Source: Micromonospora sp. NBC_00389 (GTDB lineage Bacteria; Actinomycetota; Actinomycetes; Mycobacteriales; Micromonosporaceae). Taken from it: DNA of 64,000 nucleotides. Position 1 is the stretch's first letter. The number at the start of each line of letters is the position of its first letter. Positions 59,838-64,000 of this stretch are shown in pieces. The translations under genes and the position numbers were made by a program. The DNA lies in assembly GCF_036059255.1 (NCBI RefSeq), contig NZ_CP107947.1, positions 3,286,001 to 3,350,000 on the forward strand, given 5' to 3'. The notes beneath the pieces were generated by a model. The model saw only the letters and a program-made list of their open reading frames with translations, was not told the DNA's origin and did not search any database.

Positions 59838-61127
59838 ATGAGTGTCACCACGCGGCGTACCCGCCTGGCGGCCGCTGCCCTGGCCGCGATCACCGCAATC
59901 GGCGGTCTCGCGGCCTGCGGCAACGACGACGAGCCGGCGGCCGGCGAGAAGCCGGCAAAGCTGGTCGTCGACACCTTCGGCGAATTCGGCTACGACGAGA
60001 TCGTCAAGCAGTACGAGAAGGACACCGGGATCAAGGTCGAGCTGCGCAAGACTGCCCAGCTCAACGAGTACCGCCCGAAGATCGTCCGCGCGCTGGCCAC
60101 CGGCAAGGGCGCCTCCGACGTCATCGCGCTCGAAGAGGGCATCCTCAACGAGTTCAAGGCCAACCCGGCCAACTGGGCCGACCTCGCTCCGCTGGTCGCC
60201 GACCACAGCAAGGACTACCTGCCCTGGAAGTACGAGCTGGGCAAGGCGCCGGACGGCCGGCTGATCGGCCTGCCCACCGACGTCGGCAGCCTCGCGGTCT
60301 GCTACCGCCGGGACCTGTTCGAGGCCGCCAAGCTGCCCACCGAGCGGGACCAGGTCGCCGCCCTCTGGCCGGACTGGAACGGCTTCATCGAGACCGGCAA
60401 GAAGTACCGCGCGGCCACCGGCAAGGGGATGCTCGACTCGGTCACCACCGCCTCCAGCGCCGTGATGTTCCAGAAGGGCGGTGACCTGTTCTACGACAAG
60501 GAGGACAACGTCGTCGCCGAGACCAGTTCGTCGGTCAAGGCGGCCTGGGACACCGGTGTCGCCATGGCGGACGCCAACATCTCCGCGAAGACGGCGACCT
60601 GGTCGCCGGAGTGGTCGGCCGGCTTCAAGCAGGGCACCTTCGCGGCGACCTTCTGCCCGTCCTGGATGCTCGGCATCGTCCAGGAGAACTCCGGCCCGGA
60701 GAACAAGGGCAAGTGGGACGTGGCGGCGGTCCCCGGCGGCGCGGGCAACTGGGGCGGCTCCTGGCTCGCCGTGCCGGAGCAGAGCAAGTACCAGAAGGAG
60801 GCGGCGAAGCTCGCCGAGTACCTCACCAACGCCCAGAACCAGGTGGCGGCGTTCAAGCTCAAGGGCCCACTGCCGACCAACCTTGAGGCGCTGAAGAACC
60901 CGGACTTCCTCGCCTACACCAACGAGTACTTCAACAACGCCCCGACCGGAAAGATCTTCGGCGACAGCGTGGCGAAGATCCAGCCGCTGCACCTCGGCCC
61001 GAAGCACCAGGGCATCAAGGAGAACGCCTTCGAGCCGGCACTGCGGTCGTACGAGAGCGGGCAGGCCGCGAAGGACAAGGCCTGGGAGCAGTTCGCCAAG
61101 GACGCCAAGACCCAGGGCGCCTTCTGA
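59838..61127 (+). CDS. cebE: Cellobiose/cello-oligosaccharide-binding lipoprotein
   Basis: A 429-residue extracellular solute-binding protein, family 1. Signal peptide with lipobox GLAAC (Cys27), then a mature domain with VVDTFGEFGYDEIVKQYEKD, GLPTDVGSLAVCYRRDLF and a Trp-rich cleft region (WSPEWSAGF, GGAGNWGGSWLAVPE). It captures sugars outside the cell for the permeases encoded next. The specificity for cello-oligosaccharides is inferred from the CebR-like boxes and the beta-glucosidase gene downstream. The ATG at 59838 has AGAGGGG upstream. Confidence 0.85.
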   Translation: MSVTTRRTRLAAAALAAITAIGGLAACGNDDEPAAGEKPAKLVVDTFGEFGYDEIVKQYEKDTGIKVELRKTAQLNEYRPKIVRALATGKGASDVIALEEGILNEFKANPANWADLAPLVADHSKDYLPWKYELGKAPDGRLIGLPTDVGSLAVCYRRDLFEAAKLPTERDQVAALWPDWNGFIETGKKYRAATGKGMLDSVTTASSAVMFQKGGDLFYDKEDNVVAETSSSVKAAWDTGVAMADANISAKTATWSPEWSAGFKQGTFAATFCPSWMLGIVQENSGPENKGKWDVAAVPGGAGNWGGSWLAVPEQSKYQKEAAKLAEYLTNAQNQVAAFKLKGPLPTNLEALKNPDFLAYTNEYFNNAPTGKIFGDSVAKIQPLHLGPKHQGIKENAFEPALRSYESGQAAKDKAWEQFAKDAKTQGAF

Positions 61128-61147
61128 CCTCTGATTCCTCTCCACAG

Positions 61148-61181
61148 CGGTGGCGTCCGGGCAGCCGTCCGGACGCCACCG
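61148..61181 (+). terminator. Intercistronic hairpin between cebE and cebF
   Basis: A perfect 13-bp stem (61148-61160 with 61169-61181) and an 8-base loop lie 20 bases after the cebE stop. Such hairpins commonly let the binding-protein gene be expressed above the permease genes by partial termination or by protecting the cebE message. Confidence 0.7.
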
Positions 61182-61245
61182 GTGGCGTCCTGTTCCGCGT
61201 GCCACCCCGCAGCGCCGGCCTCCCGGCGCCGGGAAAGGAAATCCC

Positions 61246-62217
61246 ATGAGCCTGCCGGCCACGACGGCGCCGCCGCCTCCCGCCGCGCCGCCCCCTGACC
61301 CGTCCACCCCGCGCCGGTCCCGCGCGCACTCGCTGACCCGCCTGGACCTGAAGTTCTCGCCGTACCTCTACATCGCGCCATTCTTCGTGATCTTCGGCGT
61401 CTTCGGGTTCTACCCGATGCTGCGGACCGCCTGGATGTCGCTGCACGACTGGAACCTGGTCGGTGACCACACCTTCATCGGGTTCGACAACTACACCGCG
61501 CTCGTCACCGACGAGTACTTCTGGAACGCCACGGTCAACACCTTCGGCATCTTCCTGCTCTCCACCGTCCCGCAGCTACTGCTCGCCCTCTTCCTGGCGA
61601 ACCTGCTGAACCGGACCTTCCTCCGCGCCCGGACGGTGTTCCGGATGGCGATCTTCATGCCGAACGTGGTCTCGGTCGCCGCGGTGGCGATCGTGTTCGG
61701 GATGCTCTTCCAACGCGACTTCGGCGTGTTCAACTGGCTGCTCGGCATGGTCGGCGTCGACCCGGTGGACTGGGACGCGCAACGCTGGAGCTCCTGGACC
61801 GCCGTCGCGTCGATGGTCAACTGGCGGTGGACCGGCTACAACACGCTGATCCTGCTGGCCGGCATGCAGGCCATCCCGCGTGACCTGTACGAGGCCGCGT
61901 CGATCGACGGGGCCAACCAGTGGAAGCAGTTCTGGCGGATCACCCTGCCGATGCTCACCCCGACCTTCGTCTTCGTGGTGATCCTGTCGACCATCGGCGG
62001 ACTGCAGCTCTTCACCGAGCCGCTGGTCTTCGCCAACGGCAACATCACCGGTGGCGACCAGCGGGAGTTCCAGACGCTGGCCATGTACATGTACGAGCTC
62101 GGCATCGAGAACCTGAACACGGCGGGGTACGGCGCCGCCGTGGCCTGGGCGATGTTCATCATGATCGCGCTGTTCTCGCTGCTCAACTTCCTGCTCGTCC
62201 GCCGCTCGGTGAAGTGA
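61246..62217 (+). CDS. cebF: Sugar ABC transporter permease (MalF type)
   Basis: A 323-residue permease with six main helices and a Pro-rich cytoplasmic N-terminus (about 1-25). The EAA loop, which contacts the ATPase, is EAASIDGANQWKQFWRITLP (about 220-239). AAAGGA precedes the ATG at 61246; the frame is open upstream into the hairpin region without support. The operon has no ATPase gene, so a shared ATPase such as MsiK is expected (established for streptomycete Ceb). Confidence 0.88.
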   Translation: MSLPATTAPPPPAAPPPDPSTPRRSRAHSLTRLDLKFSPYLYIAPFFVIFGVFGFYPMLRTAWMSLHDWNLVGDHTFIGFDNYTALVTDEYFWNATVNTFGIFLLSTVPQLLLALFLANLLNRTFLRARTVFRMAIFMPNVVSVAAVAIVFGMLFQRDFGVFNWLLGMVGVDPVDWDAQRWSSWTAVASMVNWRWTGYNTLILLAGMQAIPRDLYEAASIDGANQWKQFWRITLPMLTPTFVFVVILSTIGGLQLFTEPLVFANGNITGGDQREFQTLAMYMYELGIENLNTAGYGAAVAWAMFIMIALFSLLNFLLVRRSVK

Positions 62218-62227
62218 GGAGACAGCC

Positions 62228-63070
62228 GTGAACTCCGCCTCCCAGCGCCTCTGGCGCACCAGCCCGCTGACCTACTGCGCACTCGTGCTCGCGGTGCTCT
62301 TCTCGATCTATCCCTTCTACTACATGATCGTCATCGCCACCCGCAGCCTGGACGCCATCAACGACGTGCCGCCGCCGATGACGCCCGGCGACTCGTTCGG
62401 CGACAACTTCGGCCGGGTGCTCGACAACGACGCGGCGAACTTCGTCACCGGCCTGATCAACTCGCTGATCGTCTCGTCGGTGGTCACCCTCTCCGTGGTG
62501 ATCACCGGGTCGCTGGCCGGCTTCGCGTTCGCCAAGCTGCGTTTCCGGGGCCGCAACGTCCTGCTGCTGTCGATCATCGTGACCATGATGATCCCCACCC
62601 AGCTCGGTCTGATCCCGCTCTGGGGGATGATCCAGGATCTCGGCTGGTACGACACCCTCTACGCGGTGACCGTGCCGTTCCTGGTCAGCGCGTTCGGCGT
62701 GTTCATGATGCGGCAGTACGCCAGCCAGGCGGTCTCCGACGAGCTGATCGAGGCCGGCCGGGTCGACGGGGCCAACACGTTCCGGATCTACTGGAACATC
62801 GTGCTGCCGGCGCTGCGGCCCGCCGCAGCCGTGCTCGGCCTGCTCACCTTCATGGAGACGTGGAACTCCTACCTGTGGCCGTACGCGGTGCTCACCCCGG
62901 AGAACCCCACCCTGCAGGTGTCGCTGGCGTTCCTGTCGTACGCCTACTACACCGACTACTCCCAGGTGTTCGCCGCCACGGCGATCGGTACCGTACCGCT
63001 GGTCATCGTGTTCATCGTGTTCGGCCGCCAGATCATCGGCGGGATCATGGAAGGTGCCGTCAAGTCGTGA
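62228..63070 (+). CDS. cebG: Sugar ABC transporter permease (MalG type)
   Basis: A 280-residue permease with six helices and the EAA loop [20 protein letters not shown] (about 177-196). It pairs with the preceding permease to form the channel. GTG start at 62228 with GAGGAGA upstream. Its stop overlaps the beta-glucosidase start (GTGA). Confidence 0.88.
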   Translation: MNSASQRLWRTSPLTYCALVLAVLFSIYPFYYMIVIATRSLDAINDVPPPMTPGDSFGDNFGRVLDNDAANFVTGLINSLIVSSVVTLSVVITGSLAGFAFAKLRFRGRNVLLLSIIVTMMIPTQLGLIPLWGMIQDLGWYDTLYAVTVPFLVSAFGVFMMRQYASQAVSDELIEAGRVDGANTFRIYWNIVLPALRPAAAVLGLLTFMETWNSYLWPYAVLTPENPTLQVSLAFLSYAYYTDYSQVFAATAIGTVPLVIVFIVFGRQIIGGIMEGAVKS

Positions 63071-64000
63071 GCAACCCCGCCAGCCCGCCCGCCGTCGGCG
63101 TCCTCGACGAGCGCCCCGGGCTGACCTTTCCGCCCGGCTTCCTGTGGGGGGCCGCGACCGCGGCGTACCAGATCGAGGGGGCGGCGGCCGAGGACGGCCG
63201 TACCCCGTCGATCTGGGACACCTTCAGCCACACCGACGGCCGGGTGCTCGCCGGGCACACCGGCGACGTGGCCTGCGACCACTACCACCGGCTCGGCGGC
63301 GACGTCGCGCTGATGGCCGAGCTGGGCCTGAAGTCGTACCGTTTCTCGGTCTCCTGGCCCCGGGTACAGCCCGGCGGCACCGGCGCCGCCAACCCGCAGG
63401 GCCTGGACTTCTACCGGCGGCTCGTCGACGAGCTGCTGGCGCACGACATCGAGCCGTGGCTCACCCTCTACCACTGGGACCTGCCGCAGCCGCTGGAGGA
63501 CGCCGGCGGCTGGCCGGCCCGGGACACCGCCGCCCGCTTCGCCGACTACACGACGCTGGTCGCCGACGCGCTCGGCGACCGGGTGCGCTACTGGACCACG
63601 CTGAACGAGCCGTGGTGCTCGGCGTTCCTCGGCTACGGCTCCGGCGTGCACGCCCCCGGCCGCTCCGACGGCGCGGACGCCGTCCGCGCCGGACACCACC
63701 TGATGCTCGGGCACGGCCTGGCCGTGCAGGCGCTGCGGACCGCCCGGCCCAGCGCCGAGGTGGGCGTGACGGTCAACCTGTACCCGGTCGACCCGGCCAG
63801 CGACGCCCCCGCCGACGTGGACGCGGCCCGGCGGATCGACGCGCTGGCCAACCGGTTCTTCCTCGACCCGCTGCTGCGCGGGTCGTACCCGGCGGACCTG
63901 GTGGCCGACCTGAGCACGGTGACCGACTTCGACCACGTGCGCGACGGGGACCTGGCGACCATCTCCACGCCACTGGAGGTGGTCGGGGTCAACTACTACA
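63067..64000 (+). CDS. bglC: Beta-glucosidase, glycoside hydrolase family 1 (cut by window end)
   Basis: The first 311 residues of a GH1 enzyme. [20 protein letters not shown] is the N-terminal GH1 signature, [17 protein letters not shown] and TLNEPW (Glu181, the acid/base) follow; the nucleophile (ENG) lies beyond the window. There is no signal peptide, so imported cellobiose would be split in the cytoplasm. The GTG overlaps the cebG stop (GTGA). The cebEFG-bglC order is that of the streptomycete cellobiose operon. Confidence 0.92.
   Translation, partial: MSNPASPPAVGVLDERPGLTFPPGFLWGAATAAYQIEGAAAEDGRTPSIWDTFSHTDGRVLAGHTGDVACDHYHRLGGDVALMAELGLKSYRFSVSWPRVQPGGTGAANPQGLDFYRRLVDELLAHDIEPWLTLYHWDLPQPLEDAGGWPARDTAARFADYTTLVADALGDRVRYWTTLNEPWCSAFLGYGSGVHAPGRSDGADAVRAGHHLMLGHGLAVQALRTARPSAEVGVTVNLYPVDPASDAPADVDAARRIDALANRFFLDPLLRGSYPADLVADLSTVTDFDHVRDGDLATISTPLEVVGVNYY

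Noticed and set aside
1..64000. tRNA or rRNA genes, including at the element's insertion site
   Set aside because: No cloverleaf-like sequence or conserved rRNA segment was recognised; the element's att core lies in ligD instead of a tRNA gene.

Overview
The window is very GC-rich, with many GTG starts and GTGA/ATGA gene overlaps, rare TTA codons, an actinobacterial heme branch (hemE-hemG-hemQ), several ECF sigma factors and secreted copper oxygenases. This points to a filamentous, soil-type actinomycete, most likely Micromonosporaceae (Micromonospora-like). The genus is inferred from gene content and style; no marker gene proves it.

Layout. 1-2270: tail of a response regulator, its histidine kinase, and a tandem pair of VOC-fold proteins. 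2285-15671: a Q/P-rich membrane protein, a fadA-fadB beta-oxidation pair, RNase D, a membrane-anchored HtrA-like protease, a repeat-rich membrane coiled-coil protein, a DUF3000 protein and the hemE-hemG-hemQ operon. 15763-21033: two AA10 lytic polysaccharide monooxygenases (CBM2 and CBM5/12 types) with GNAT, EamA, DUF305 and MsrB genes between and after them. 21081-22118: the LigD polymerase-domain gene.

22043-30565 is an integrated element of about 8.5 kb inserted in the 3' end of ligD. It carries a tyrosine integrase next to attL, a RepA-like ATPase followed by an iteron cluster (probable origin), a long coupled chain of small Cys-rich proteins led by a helix-turn-helix protein, and a GntR-type regulator near attR. 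The element brings its own synonymous copy of the ligD 3' end, so ligD stays open; the displaced native tail lies at attR. No transfer gene was recognised, and most cargo has no known function. This is the least explained part of the window.

30712-50395: an ECF sigma factor and partner, a four-gene FtsX-type ABC system, a gene-free stretch full of repeats, a K+ channel-like protein, a secreted peptidase, an ATP-dependent DNA ligase, small stress and repair genes, a repeat lipoprotein and an ECF sigma/zinc anti-sigma pair. 50656-57969: a spermidine-synthase-like gene, then, transcribed leftward, herA-sbcD-sbcC-nurA, the archaeal order of the DNA end-resection genes. 58132-64000: a RibD-like reductase, a pRiA4b ORF-3-like gene, and a cellobiose-type uptake operon (cebE-cebF-cebG-bglC) whose promoter is flanked by two CebR-like boxes. 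bglC runs off the right edge.

Together the LPMOs and the ceb operon suggest a cellulose/chitin-degrading lifestyle. The repair genes (two LigD-type genes, HerA-NurA-SbcCD, AlkA-like glycosylase) form a second theme.
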